Positions 29,631 through 38,631 of a DNA stretch of 64,000 nucleotides are shown here, piece after piece. Location of the stretch: the NCBI RefSeq assembly GCF_022647505.1, contig NZ_CP071409.1, positions 2,666,001 through 2,730,000 of the forward strand, written 5' to 3'. The notes under the pieces are model-generated. The model did not search any database. It was not told the origin of the DNA and was given only the letters and a program-made list of their open reading frames with translations. This stretch comes from [Pantoea] beijingensis. GTDB lineage: Bacteria; Pseudomonadota; Gammaproteobacteria; Enterobacterales; Enterobacteriaceae. The first letter of the stretch is position 1. Each line of letters begins with the position of its first letter. The translations under genes were made by a program, and so were the position numbers.

Positions 29631-30179
29631 CTATTTTCCTTCCAGAAGCGCAGACGGCGTATAGTTCGGGCTACGGGGATCATAGGGCGAGAAGGCGTTA
29701 TCACTCCATCCCAGCAATACGTTGTCCCCGGGCAAAAAGTAGACATGCAGATCGTTCTCACCCCGCTTGCGCTCTGGCAGCGGCATCACCACCCGCCGCT
29801 GTTCCGGCCGCATTCCTGTATCATACTGCGGCCCGGTGACGCTGAGTGTCCAGATCACCTCGGCGGTCTTTCCCCTGACACTGCCGCAGCAGGTTGTCGC
29901 ACCTCCACTTTCATTCGTATACTTATTGTTCGGATTATGGGCGCTGGCATTCCCCCCCGCCACGCCATTCACGCTGAATCCCAGAATGGGTCGGTCAATT
30001 TTGCTGTGAATTATCAGCGTCACGCCGCCCATCGGCGGTGCCCAGAACATCACCCAGACCATCCAGCCCAGTACAAACAGCACCGGCAGCGATATCACGC
30101 CCCAGATCCACACTTTGCGCCGGGCATAAAACCGGTTTACCGCACCATCTACCCGCTCCAGGCGTTCAAAAAATCCCAT
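29631..30179 (-). CDS. DUF3304-type membrane-anchored protein, copy C (candidate lipase immunity)
   Basis: 182 aa with one N-terminal transmembrane helix (about 23-46, VWIWGVISLPVLFVLGW) and a C-terminal domain carrying TTCCGSVRGKTAEVIWTL and YFLPGDNVLLGWSDNAFSP, which I take as DUF3304. The topology places the domain in the periplasm, where an incoming phospholipase would act; immunity is an inference from position two bases upstream of the intact Tle1-like gene. Start ATG 30179 (MGFFERLERVD) follows GGGAGAGACA; the longer frame from an upstream ATG lacks such a site. It is the third copy of a tandem array. Confidence 0.68.
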   Translation of the reverse strand: MGFFERLERVDGAVNRFYARRKVWIWGVISLPVLFVLGWMVWVMFWAPPMGGVTLIIHSKIDRPILGFSVNGVAGGNASAHNPNNKYTNESGGATTCCGSVRGKTAEVIWTLSVTGPQYDTGMRPEQRRVVMPLPERKRGENDLHVYFLPGDNVLLGWSDNAFSPYDPRSPNYTPSALLEGK

Positions 30180-30270
30180 TGTCTCTCCCTGCCATTTATT
30201 CAGTCCCTGACCGGCATCCCCGGCATTCATAAAAATATTACGCCCGGGGACGTAAGCTGCCGCCTTCTTA

Positions 30271-30414
30271 TCAGCGGCTAACCGGCACGCCCTGCCCGAT
30301 ATTGCGCCCCACGCCGTCAGAAAAGAACCCGATGCCGTATCCGTGGGCCGTTACCGGGCCGGTGATCACCGGCCGGTGCGCCGCCGCAATGAGGGCATCC
30401 AAATCCATTTGCAT
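30271..30414 (-). pseudogene. Truncated Tle1-like N-terminus, second remnant
   Basis: 47 codons beginning MQMDLDALIAAAHRP and ending FSDGVGRNIGQGVPVSR before TGA 30271. It aligns with the first 43 residues of the full Tle1-like effector, including the GFFFDGVGRNI block, then breaks off. It has the same spacing and AAGGA site after DUF3304 copy B as the full effector has after copy C. Confidence 0.75.
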
Positions 30415-30416
30415 AG

Positions 30417-30962
30417 CTATTTTCCTTCCAGAAGCGCAGACGGCGTATAGTTCGGGCTACGGGGATCATAAGGCGAGAAGGCGTTATCACTCCATCCCAG
30501 CAATACGTTGTCCCCGGGTAAAAAGTAGACGTGCAGATCGTTCTCACCCCGCTTGCGCTCAGGCAGCGGCATCACTACCCGCCGCTGTTCCGGTCGCATT
30601 CCTGTATCATACTGTGGCCCGGTGACATCCAGCGTCCAGATCACCTCGGCGGTCTTTCCCCTGATACTGCCGCAGCAGGTTGTTTTTCCATTTTCACCCG
30701 CATACTTATTATTAGGGTTAAACGCCCCCGCGTTACCGCCCGCCACGCCATTCACGCTGAATCCCAGAATGGGGCGGTCAAGCCGGGTATGAATTATCAG
30801 CGTCACGCCGCCCATCGGCGGTGCCCAGAACATCACCCAGACCATCCAGCCCAGTACAAACAGCACCGGCAGCGATATCACGCCCCAGATCCACACTTTG
30901 CGCCGGGCATAAAACCGGTTTACCGCACCATCTACCCGCTCCAGGCGTTCAAAAAATCCCAT
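30417..30962 (-). CDS. DUF3304-type membrane-anchored protein, copy B
   Basis: 181 aa, nearly identical to copy C through the transmembrane part (residues 1-50) and the C-terminal 60 residues. It differs mainly in the middle (HTRLDRPILGF, GGNAGAFNPNNKYAGENGKTTCCG). Start ATG 30962 follows GGGAGAGACA. It is followed two bases later by a truncated Tle1-like head rather than a full effector, so it would be an orphan immunity gene. Confidence 0.66.
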   Translation of the reverse strand: MGFFERLERVDGAVNRFYARRKVWIWGVISLPVLFVLGWMVWVMFWAPPMGGVTLIIHTRLDRPILGFSVNGVAGGNAGAFNPNNKYAGENGKTTCCGSIRGKTAEVIWTLDVTGPQYDTGMRPEQRRVVMPLPERKRGENDLHVYFLPGDNVLLGWSDNAFSPYDPRSPNYTPSALLEGK

Positions 30963-31053
30963 TGTCTCTCCCTGCCATTTATTCAGTCCCTGACCGGCAT
31001 CCCCGGCATTCATAAAAATATTACGCCCGGGGACGTAAGCTGCCGCCTTCTTA

Positions 31054-31221
31054 TCAGCGGCTAACCGGCACGCCCTGCCTGATATTGCGCCCCACGCCGT
31101 CAAAGAAAAAACCGATATGCAGTATCCGTGGGCCGTTACCGGGCCGGCGATCACCGGCCTGCTGCGCCCGGTGCGCCGCCGCAATGAGGATATCCAAATC
31201 CATTTCCATTTCCATTTCCAT
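31054..31221 (-). pseudogene. Truncated Tle1-like N-terminus, first remnant
   Basis: 55 codons beginning MEMEMEMDLDILIAAAHRAQ and ending FFFDGVGRNIRQGVPVSR at TGA 31054. It matches the first 43 or so residues of the intact effector and ends at the same breakpoint as the second remnant. A GGAAAT hexamer is expanded at the start (CCATTT repeats, 31199-31220 on the plus strand), giving the MEMEMEM stretch. Confidence 0.75.
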
Positions 31222-31223
31222 AA

Positions 31224-31769
31224 CTATTTTCCTTCCAGAAGCGCAGACGGCGTATAGTTCGGGCTACGGGGATCATAGGGCGAGAAGGCGTTATCACTCC
31301 ACCCCAGCAATACGTTGTCCCCCGGCAAAAAGTAGACGTGTAGATCGTTCTCACCCCGTTTTCGTTCAGGCAGCGGCATAATGACCTTATGAATCTCGGT
31401 GCGTAACCCGGCATTGTACTGTGCTCTTGTATAGTCAACGGTCCAGATCACCTCGGCGGTCTTTCCCCTGATACTGCCGCAGCAGGTTGATGCCCCATTT
31501 TCCCCCGCATACTTATTATTAGGGTTAAACGCCCCGGCGTTACCCCCCGCCACGCCGTTCACGCTGAATCCCCTTATCGGACGGTCAATTTTGCTGTGAA
31601 TTATCAGCGTCACGCCGCCCATCGGCGGTGCCCAGAACATCACCCAGACCATCCAGCCCAGTACAAACAGCACCGGCAGCGATATCACGCCCCAGATCCA
31701 CACTTTGCGCCGGGCATAAAACCGGTTTACCGCGCCATCTACCCGCTCCAGGCGTTCAACAAATCCCAT
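31224..31769 (-). CDS. DUF3304-type membrane-anchored protein, copy A
   Basis: 181 aa, same architecture as copies B and C (helix at about 23-46, then the CCGSIRGKTAEVIWT domain). It is the most divergent in the stretch WTVDYTRAQYNAGLRTEIHKVIMPLPERK. Start ATG 31769 (MGFVERLERVD) follows GGGAGAGACA. It comes directly after the DUF4123 gene and is followed two bases later by a truncated effector head. Confidence 0.66.
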   Translation of the reverse strand: MGFVERLERVDGAVNRFYARRKVWIWGVISLPVLFVLGWMVWVMFWAPPMGGVTLIIHSKIDRPIRGFSVNGVAGGNAGAFNPNNKYAGENGASTCCGSIRGKTAEVIWTVDYTRAQYNAGLRTEIHKVIMPLPERKRGENDLHVYFLPGDNVLLGWSDNAFSPYDPRSPNYTPSALLEGK

Positions 31770-31885
31770 TGTCTCTCCCTGCCGTTTATTCAGTCCCTGA
31801 CCGGCATCCCCGGCATTCATAAAAATATTACGCCCGGGGAGGTGAGCTGCCGCCTTCTTATCAGCGGCTAACCGGCACGCCTTAC

Positions 31886-32731
31886 TCAATATTTCAGATT
31901 TTCAGTCTGTGTATCTGCAAGGTTAACCAACACTTCTGCCAGCGATAGCGTTCCATTCACTACGTTCGGTAATGCGCCCCTCAGTGCATCTGATTCCAGC
32001 TGTTGCCTTCCGCCATTGAGGTAACAGAGCGCGAAAACTTTCTGATCCGTCGGGGATAACAACCCCGTCTCTTTACTTTTATTCAGCGCCTTTATCACCA
32101 TCAACCGCTGTGCACACGGTGGAAACACCTTACTGGTCGGCATCCTCTGCCACTCATTCAATACGCTGGTCACTTCTGGCTTATCCGCGATCTGCTGCCA
32201 TGTAGTTTTATCCAGCCTGATGATATGATCTCCTGGATGTTCAATTGCAGAGTCAGAAATGCTGAGTCGCTGCCATTGCGTCTCACCGGGGAACCACCAT
32301 TGCGTGATGCCGTTGAACAGATAAGCATGCCAGTCATGCTCTGCACGGCCAGCCAGCACCTCAACAACATGGCTGGCATAGAAGCGCGTCAGAACTGCCG
32401 CGCCTTCGGGTGGCACGATGGTACATCCACGGGACAACTGCACGGCCAGCGAGGGCGGATAGCGGGTTGAGACAATCACCGCAACACAACCAGGTAATGT
32501 ATTCAGATAATCTGTTAGCTGTTCTCTATCATCTACTGCCAGCAGCCAGGGGCCATAGTCCTTAAATTCCGTTAACTGCGGGTGGAGATACAGCGAATGA
32601 AGCCTGTCTTCATGTTGCGATTTAACCTCCTGAAAATCCCTTACCGACTGTGCGCCAGCTTCAAACAGCAGGCAGATATTTTCTTCCGTTTTCACCGGGA
32701 ATGCCGCCAACAGCTCACTGGAATCCATCAT
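31886..32731 (-). CDS. DUF4123 T6SS effector chaperone/adaptor (Tap/TEC-like)
   Basis: 281 aa with the DUF4123 pattern in the N-terminal half (FEAGAQSVRDF..., WLLAVDD, GCVAVIVST, FYASHVVEVLAGR). DUF4123 proteins load specific effectors, often Tle lipases, on a cognate VgrG; the position between vgrG2 and the lipase module agrees. The ATG overlaps the vgrG2 stop by one base (TAATG), with GGGAG upstream. Confidence 0.8.
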   Translation of the reverse strand: MMDSSELLAAFPVKTEENICLLFEAGAQSVRDFQEVKSQHEDRLHSLYLHPQLTEFKDYGPWLLAVDDREQLTDYLNTLPGCVAVIVSTRYPPSLAVQLSRGCTIVPPEGAAVLTRFYASHVVEVLAGRAEHDWHAYLFNGITQWWFPGETQWQRLSISDSAIEHPGDHIIRLDKTTWQQIADKPEVTSVLNEWQRMPTSKVFPPCAQRLMVIKALNKSKETGLLSPTDQKVFALCYLNGGRQQLESDALRGALPNVVNGTLSLAEVLVNLADTQTENLKY

Positions 32732-35067
32732 TATGCTCCCTGCACAATACCGTCATTTGCCTGGATGGCTTTTAACAGACATGGAATACAGATTTTGTCC
32801 TGTATCACCGGGTGAATTTCCGGGAAGTCAATCGGCTGTGATGTGGGCACCGTATGATGCGTGCGCTTAATCTTCCGCGTATAGGTCGTGTCCGTGCCGT
32901 ACTCTATCTTTCCGCCTTCAATTTTCAGATAGCTGCCGCCGCCAATCAGCGTCACCTTCCTTTTGCCCGCAAACAGCATATCGCTCGCCGATATCAGGCT
33001 CAGCTTTTGTTCTGCGGATAAGTGCATCGCGCCGTTCTGCGCCTGGATTTGCACCGGGCCTTCGCTGGCGTTCAGCGTCAGCGACCCCGTACGCGCGAAC
33101 AGACCGACGCGTTCTCCGGCCAGAATCGCTGTGTTACCTATCGATCCGCTGCTGAAATCTCCACCCGCATTTATCGCCGCGTTCTGGCTGGCGGCAAGCT
33201 GCATATGCTCCCCGCTGCTGAACGCCACGCCCTGCGGGCCGTGGAAATGGATTATTTCGTTCAGCGGTTTCAGGCGCTGGTCGAACATGGCTATCTGACT
33301 GGCAATATCCGCCTCCAGCGCCTGCGCCTGTTCTGCGGCCACGGCTAACTGCTGGAGCTGATTACGGCACACTTCAATTTCCCTGAGCGCCGTCGCCATA
33401 TCCAGCACCTCACCTGCGGCTTTGGCCTGTCCGTCAGCGGTGATAAACAGCCCTTTCGCCACGCGGATAACGCCGTACTCATCGGTGCGCAGCTCGAAGC
33501 CTGAACCCCGTTGCTTATTCTGCCCATCGACGATATGCCCCTGATTCAGTTGCGTGCCGCCGAATGGCGTGGTGAGCGCGATATGCTCCTGCCCCCGCTG
33601 ATCTTCCATCCGCAGTTCGTTCTGGCCCGCCGTGCGCAGAATATTCTGACTTCGGTTGTCGCGGGTCACGATATCGACGTGTTCAGAGTCATGGAAAGCA
33701 TGAGCGATATACGGCCGGTCGATATCGCCGTCGTCATACGCAATGCCCACTTCGGTACCATCGATAAGCGGTGTATGCCAACCGTATGTGTCGCCCGAGT
33801 ACGGCTTCGCCTGACGTATCCACAAGAAGTGGTAACCGGGCTCCGCCTCTTCGCGGCTGAAGTCCATCTTCACCCGATAGCGGCCCAGGTTATCAAGATG
33901 GGCATAGGTGTCGTGTTTCTCCCGGCTTTCAATACGCGCCGGCAGCGTGCCATGTATCTTCGGGCGGACTTCTTCTTTCGGGCGGAAGCAGAACTGTTCG
34001 CTGTACGGCATGCCCCACGCCGATACGTGCAGACGGCTGTCACGCGCGGCGCTGTAGGTGGTGAGGGTTATCACCACGCCTTCCTTCAGGTCGTTAAGGT
34101 TGCTGCCGTCCGCTTCCAGTACCATGCCCGGCATCAGCCCGGCCGCGTTGCTGAACAGGTGCAGTCTGGCCGATTTATTCAGCTCGCGCTCGTGGTGAAG
34201 CCGGGCGTAAAATGCCCCGCTCTCCGTTTCCGGCTCAGAGGTGCTGTCGTCCCCCGCGTCAAGAAACGGGGCCGCGTAGCAGTAGTGCTCTCCCGTTGTG
34301 GTGGCACTGTTTCTGACGCTAACGGCAGAATCCATCGGCGTGGTCGCCGTGCGGTAGTTGTAATCACGGCTTCTTACCCGCCCGGCCACCGTGTTATGCC
34401 AGGTGCGCAGGCCCCATACCGATTCCGCCGCACCATCATAAAGGTCTGACGGCTCCTGATACGGCAGATGCTCACCAAACTGATAAAATTGCTGACCGTC
34501 GGCAAAGATCACCGTGTCCAGTCCGGTGACGTCGTTCACTCCGGTACGGAACCAGATGCCGACCTCTGAAAGAATGCGCTGAATAAACTGCAGGTCGCTT
34601 TCACGCCACTGGGTGATGAGATCACGCTGTGGGTAGCGCTTTTCCAGACGAAACTCAAAATCCGCCCCTTCCAGACCATGCTTACGCAGCACCTGCTCCA
34701 CCAGCTCCGGCACGGAAAGATTCTGGTACACCGCGCAGCGCCGGGTATGCGAAAGCAGCGACAGCCGGGAGGAGAGCGTTACGCTGTAGTGCGTCTGGTC
34801 GGCGGTTGAGCCCAACCATTCAAACGCCGTAACCACACCGTGGATTTCGCGACCACTGAGCATCCGTAGCGTGGCATATGTCAGCAGCACCTCTTCCGCC
34901 GCCACATCGCTTTGCTGCGTGGTGAACTCAATGCGCCACTTCGATGGCGCACTCAGCGCTTCGCGCCCGTAAAAGTTCAGCACATCCGGTTTTACCCGGC
35001 TGTCGTTTATCTCAAGCGTGTAGCGCGTTTGCCCGTCAAACAGGGCCAGCCAGTTGTCCATTGCCAT
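32731..35067 (-). CDS. vgrG: T6SS spike protein VgrG (second copy)
   Basis: A 778-aa VgrG with gp27-like and gp5-like regions (LSVPELVEQVLRKHGLEGADFEFRL, DLITQWRESDLQFIQRILSEVG, YPQRDL) and the DUF2345 beta-helix tail (GSLTLNASEGPVQIQ, IGGGSYLKIEGGKIEYGT). A C-terminal extension of about 60 residues ends in CIPCLLKAIQANDGIVQGA and may recruit the DUF4123-effector pair. ATG 35067 has AAGGAG eight bases upstream; a GTG at 35076 overlaps tssJ but sits on the ribosome site. Confidence 0.92.
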   Translation of the reverse strand: MAMDNWLALFDGQTRYTLEINDSRVKPDVLNFYGREALSAPSKWRIEFTTQQSDVAAEEVLLTYATLRMLSGREIHGVVTAFEWLGSTADQTHYSVTLSSRLSLLSHTRRCAVYQNLSVPELVEQVLRKHGLEGADFEFRLEKRYPQRDLITQWRESDLQFIQRILSEVGIWFRTGVNDVTGLDTVIFADGQQFYQFGEHLPYQEPSDLYDGAAESVWGLRTWHNTVAGRVRSRDYNYRTATTPMDSAVSVRNSATTTGEHYCYAAPFLDAGDDSTSEPETESGAFYARLHHERELNKSARLHLFSNAAGLMPGMVLEADGSNLNDLKEGVVITLTTYSAARDSRLHVSAWGMPYSEQFCFRPKEEVRPKIHGTLPARIESREKHDTYAHLDNLGRYRVKMDFSREEAEPGYHFLWIRQAKPYSGDTYGWHTPLIDGTEVGIAYDDGDIDRPYIAHAFHDSEHVDIVTRDNRSQNILRTAGQNELRMEDQRGQEHIALTTPFGGTQLNQGHIVDGQNKQRGSGFELRTDEYGVIRVAKGLFITADGQAKAAGEVLDMATALREIEVCRNQLQQLAVAAEQAQALEADIASQIAMFDQRLKPLNEIIHFHGPQGVAFSSGEHMQLAASQNAAINAGGDFSSGSIGNTAILAGERVGLFARTGSLTLNASEGPVQIQAQNGAMHLSAEQKLSLISASDMLFAGKRKVTLIGGGSYLKIEGGKIEYGTDTTYTRKIKRTHHTVPTSQPIDFPEIHPVIQDKICIPCLLKAIQANDGIVQGA

Positions 35068-35072
35068 ACTCG

Positions 35073-35597
35073 TCACTCCTTAACGGGAACCAGCGTCAGG
35101 GAACCCTTCCCAAGCTCAATGGTGCGAGGTTTGTCCGGATCGAGGTCATCACGGCTCAACACCAGTCGCCAGGTATTGTTCTTCATCTCCGGCCTGTTAA
35201 ACAGCCCGATGATCGCGACATACTTCGCGTCTTCATCCATCGGCATATTAAGAGAGACACTGCCTTTGGGCATCACCAACAGGGATTTGCTCGCCACCAT
35301 GTCCTCTTTCAGCGTGCTGTCGGCATCACGCAGCAGTTTCTGGTAGTCGGCGGCCTCCACTTTCTGACGGTCTTTTAACTGATATACCCGGACCATGGTC
35401 GCCAGCGGCGTCTGAGCTTCATCGGCATTGGCCGCCGCGCGTGGTTCAAAGTCAAGATGCAGCACCTTTATCTTTTTGTAGAAAATGGCTTTGGTCATGC
35501 TGACGGTACCCTCAGTGACGGTCTGCGTCAGTCCGCAACCCGCCAGTAAACTGCAGAGAGCGAGCAGGACAACCTGTCGCAGGGAAATAGATGTCAT
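35073..35597 (-). CDS. tssJ: T6SS outer-membrane lipoprotein TssJ
   Basis: 174 aa with a lipoprotein signal: hydrophobic VVLLALCSLLAGC, lipobox LAGC with Cys21. The mature part is a TssJ/SciN transthyretin-like beta domain (ATMVRVYQLKDRQKVEAADYQKL, SLNMPMDEDAKYVAIIGLF). TssJ anchors the TssJLM membrane complex to the outer membrane. It follows tssG by 31 bp. Confidence 0.9.
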   Translation of the reverse strand: MTSISLRQVVLLALCSLLAGCGLTQTVTEGTVSMTKAIFYKKIKVLHLDFEPRAAANADEAQTPLATMVRVYQLKDRQKVEAADYQKLLRDADSTLKEDMVASKSLLVMPKGSVSLNMPMDEDAKYVAIIGLFNRPEMKNNTWRLVLSRDDLDPDKPRTIELGKGSLTLVPVKE

Positions 35598-35628
35598 TCA
35601 GAGATTCCTTCCAGAATAAACAGCAGAA

Positions 35629-36708
35629 TTAATCGAAGCGGTAATCGCCATCCTGTGCCGGAGACAGCGGCCTGCAGTCCAGTCCTTCGTAACAGCCCAG
35701 GCTGACGGTCAGATGGGCACATTTCCCAGGCTTGCCATTTTTCAGTCCCAGCACGCCAGTGCGGCCAAGCTGGATACAGCGCTTTTGCCCTAAACGCGGT
35801 TCAGGCAGCGAACTCACCGGGACGGTCAGCCGTAGTCGCACGTCTGAACGATAACCCAGGTAGACCCGCAGCAGCACCAGCAGGTCAGTGTGGAGTTGCC
35901 CGCCGGGCAACCAGCCTTCAGCTTCTTCCGGGTTATTCGTCGCCAACATCAGCAATACGCGGCTACAGGCTTCTTTCCCGGTTTTGCCGAGCGTCGCCCG
36001 CTGTGACAGGGCGACGCGGCTGCCTTTCCCCAGACCGCTGCGCTGCGACACCCGGACCTTTACCGGATCAGGGGTGATAATGGTCGCCGTGGTGTCCGGC
36101 GCCAGCAGGCCAACCAGTTGGCGAATCCCCTCGGCATTACGGGTCGGCAGGCGCATGGTGCCCAGCAGCGCCAGAAAACGTGAGACCGGAGTGGCCACAT
36201 TATCCGCCGTGCCGGGAATGCCCAGCCCGACCAGACCTAACAGGCACTGTGAAGTCGCATCCGTACCACCTGATTCAAACGTCGCCGGGTAGGCGTACTT
36301 ACGCCAGATACGGTAGTACTGGGTGGTAATGCGGTGGCTGAAAATATCAAGAAATGATGCCGTAGCTTCATATCCTTCGCGGCGTTGGGCAATATCATCC
36401 AGGTAGGCCGTCGGCAGCGGCGAGTCCACGCCGTACATCCCCAGAAAGGTGGTGCGCACCGTCGGTGGCAGCTCCGGATGGTCTTCGTCTGTTTCTACGG
36501 CACGCAACTCACTTGCCGGAAAGCCCATCCCAGGCCAGGGACGGAAACGCACAGGATCGGCGGTCGGCTTATTGGCAGTACCGAGCAACGGCGCACCGGG
36601 ATTGTCCTGCTCAAGCAGTTGGCAGAACCGGTAGAAGTTAACCCGCCAGATATCCTTTTTAAGTTGCTCGGTCAGCCCGGCACGTGCTGGCTGTGATTCT
36701 CTTTCCAT
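35629..36708 (-). CDS. tssG: T6SS baseplate protein TssG
   Basis: A 359-aa ImpH/VasB-family protein, a baseplate wedge component working with TssF. Diagnostic stretches are VNFYRFCQLLEQDNPGAPLLGTA near 25 and the central domain with PLPTAYLDDIAQ and FLDIFSHRITTQYYRIWRKY. The start overlaps tssF by 37 bp. Confidence 0.9.
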   Translation of the reverse strand: MERESQPARAGLTEQLKKDIWRVNFYRFCQLLEQDNPGAPLLGTANKPTADPVRFRPWPGMGFPASELRAVETDEDHPELPPTVRTTFLGMYGVDSPLPTAYLDDIAQRREGYEATASFLDIFSHRITTQYYRIWRKYAYPATFESGGTDATSQCLLGLVGLGIPGTADNVATPVSRFLALLGTMRLPTRNAEGIRQLVGLLAPDTTATIITPDPVKVRVSQRSGLGKGSRVALSQRATLGKTGKEACSRVLLMLATNNPEEAEGWLPGGQLHTDLLVLLRVYLGYRSDVRLRLTVPVSSLPEPRLGQKRCIQLGRTGVLGLKNGKPGKCAHLTVSLGCYEGLDCRPLSPAQDGDYRFD

Positions 36709-38441
36709 CGCAGTCGTTTCCCTGTCGGTTGCAGTACCAGCGTCAGCTGATTGAAAAGGTGAACATCGGCATACAGCGCAAAGAAGCGATGCAGCATTTC
36801 ACCAAACAGATTTACATCACCCTCGCCCGCGAAGTTGTCGGCGTTCAACGTCACCTCAATATCCACGCCGCGCAACATGTAGCCACGCTCAAACCGGCGG
36901 ATCAGCGTATGCTTCACCGCTACAATGGCCTCCAGCCGGCGACGGTTCATTTCATCATCTGTCCAGTCATACAGTGCCAGCGTACCGCGCAGTACTTCAG
37001 GGTTATCCATCATACTTAAGAAGCTGGAGCCCAGGTGGCTCATGACGCGCCAGTGAAAGCGATCATTCGCAGGCGGATACAGTGGCAAGGTGGGCGCATT
37101 AAGGTTCATTACCTTCACAGGCACTTTTCCCGCTTTCACGACCCTATCAAGCAGCGTACTTTCCAGCGCCTTACGCGGCATCTGTCCGTTGGTCCCGGTG
37201 ATGCGCATCGATAACGACTCGGGTTTTTCCGTCAGTTGCTCCATCTCAAACGAACGCCCCCCGAGAATAAGCCAGGTGTCATACAGCCCGGACGGGCCAC
37301 GCTTCACGCGGGTATGGAAATAACGCTCCGGCGCATCGTAGCGCATCATACCGCCACGATGGCGAAAACTGGTGAACGGCACGTAAGGGTGTTTGCCATT
37401 TTTCACCGCGCCGTGAATGTTATCAACGCTGTAGATCTCGGTATGTCCGTCCTGCACGCGCAGCGGGCGCAGCAGGTATTCGTTTTCCAACGGATCGAGG
37501 GTCAGCGGGTCCGCTTCCAGGGTAAAGAGGTTAATCACCGGGGCACAGTGCAGACGAAAATTTTCGGTTTCAAACGGCATATCAGATGGCCAGCCGCCGT
37601 CGAGCACAATATCGGTTTCAAACCAGGTCGTGTCCTGATTCAGCCCGGTCAACTCCAGCCCGCGCAGCTCAACAAACATAAATTTCTGGCGGAAACTGAA
37701 GTACTCCAGCAGTAGCTGGTAACCGCTAAAGGTCGAATCACCTTTTGGCCACAGACGTTCGTTGTCTTCAAAACCCATTGGTTTGCACCAGCCGTTAAAG
37801 CGGATGCGTTCAGTACGCGTTGCCGCATGGCGGGTATACATCGCATGAACCCGGCGGGTCAGCGCCAGATGCAGAGCCGAAGCCACCGGACTTTCAGCGT
37901 CCAGGTAAATAGCGACATGACCGATCCCGCTTTTCGCCCAGTCCACCCTGGCGGCGCACTCAAAGCGCAGCCGAATAGCCGCACGTCCGTCCGGCTCTGT
38001 CTGTAGGCACGCATCAGCCAGATGAAGGGGCTGCAGAGTGATATCACGGGTGGTACGGTACTGGCAGACGGTTTTATCCGGCCCAACCGGACGAGACAAC
38101 ACCGGAAACCCCTCAGACAGGATTTCAGCCTGCTTTAGTTGTTGCCATTCCGGATCGAACGCCACGACGGAGAGTGATGGAATAGTGCGCATATAGTGCG
38201 GCCAGAGCAGGCTTACCAGCCCTTCGGTCAGCTCCGGCAGGTCATCATCCAGCTTTTCGCGCAGGCGTCCCATCAGGAAGGCGAAACCTTCAAGCAGGCG
38301 CTCCACATATGGGTCACGGGCACCGGTTTTATCCAGATTGAGCATCGCTGCGCGGTCGGGGTGAGCACGGGCAAATTCTTTACCGGCTTCGCGCAAATAG
38401 CGCATCTCGGCCTCGTAATAGCGCAGGGTTAAATCATCCAT
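36672..38441 (-). CDS. tssF: T6SS baseplate protein TssF
   Basis: A 589-aa ImpG/VasA-family protein beginning MDDLTLRYYEAEMRYLREAGKEFARAHPDRAAML, the standard TssF N-terminus, with DPYVERLLEGFAFLMGRLREKLDDDLPELTEGLV following. With TssG, and normally TssE, it forms the baseplate wedge. It is the first gene of the run tssF-tssG-tssJ-vgrG2, preceded by a 190-bp gap without an intact gene. Confidence 0.93.
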   Translation of the reverse strand: MDDLTLRYYEAEMRYLREAGKEFARAHPDRAAMLNLDKTGARDPYVERLLEGFAFLMGRLREKLDDDLPELTEGLVSLLWPHYMRTIPSLSVVAFDPEWQQLKQAEILSEGFPVLSRPVGPDKTVCQYRTTRDITLQPLHLADACLQTEPDGRAAIRLRFECAARVDWAKSGIGHVAIYLDAESPVASALHLALTRRVHAMYTRHAATRTERIRFNGWCKPMGFEDNERLWPKGDSTFSGYQLLLEYFSFRQKFMFVELRGLELTGLNQDTTWFETDIVLDGGWPSDMPFETENFRLHCAPVINLFTLEADPLTLDPLENEYLLRPLRVQDGHTEIYSVDNIHGAVKNGKHPYVPFTSFRHRGGMMRYDAPERYFHTRVKRGPSGLYDTWLILGGRSFEMEQLTEKPESLSMRITGTNGQMPRKALESTLLDRVVKAGKVPVKVMNLNAPTLPLYPPANDRFHWRVMSHLGSSFLSMMDNPEVLRGTLALYDWTDDEMNRRRLEAIVAVKHTLIRRFERGYMLRGVDIEVTLNADNFAGEGDVNLFGEMLHRFFALYADVHLFNQLTLVLQPTGKRLRWKENHSQHVPG

Positions 38442-38631
38442 GTACGCGATTCCTGAATAGTGTGGTAGTCAAAAAAGAAAGTCAGGTAGGCATCTGCTGC
38501 CCCGCATCTTCTGCGCGAGGCGGCAGCCAGCAGTCCTAATACGTCAGGCCATTGGGTATTCGGATGAGAGCCTCAGACTCTGCTGCCTCGTGCGAAACAC
38601 AGAGCACCAGGAGCGACGTGCTGCCCCCATG
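38442..38631 (-). other. Gap between tssM and tssF, possible gene remnant
   Basis: 190 bp with no intact gene. A frame of about 40 codons beginning HPNTQWPDVLGLLAAASRRR on the minus strand is open up to the tssF start but has no start codon or family match that I can name. In related clusters a tssA-type gene can sit next to tssM, so this may be its residue; that is speculation. Confidence 0.3.

Larger units (their letters stand above)
29631..31889 (-). repeat. Tandem duplication of an immunity-plus-effector-head unit (three copies, about 0.8 kb period)
   Basis: The DUF3304 start codons lie at 31769, 30962 and 30179, i.e. 807 and 783 bp apart. Each copy is preceded by the same block reading GGCGTGCCGGTTAGCCGCTG and by the same GGGAGAGACAATG start region, and followed by an effector head. 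Only the last unit has a full effector. The block before the first copy overlaps the DUF4123 end, so recombination probably used it as a breakpoint. Confidence 0.8.

Noticed and set aside
29603..31381. Possible CRISPR-like periodicity in the repeated region
   Set aside because: The period is about 0.8 kb with coding content; it is a gene duplication, not short direct repeats with spacers.
33511..34449. 312-codon plus-strand frame opposite vgrG2, and 415 codons opposite tssC (55714-56961)
   Set aside because: Long antisense shadows of high-GC genes with recognised products on the minus strand; no ribosome site or family motif.
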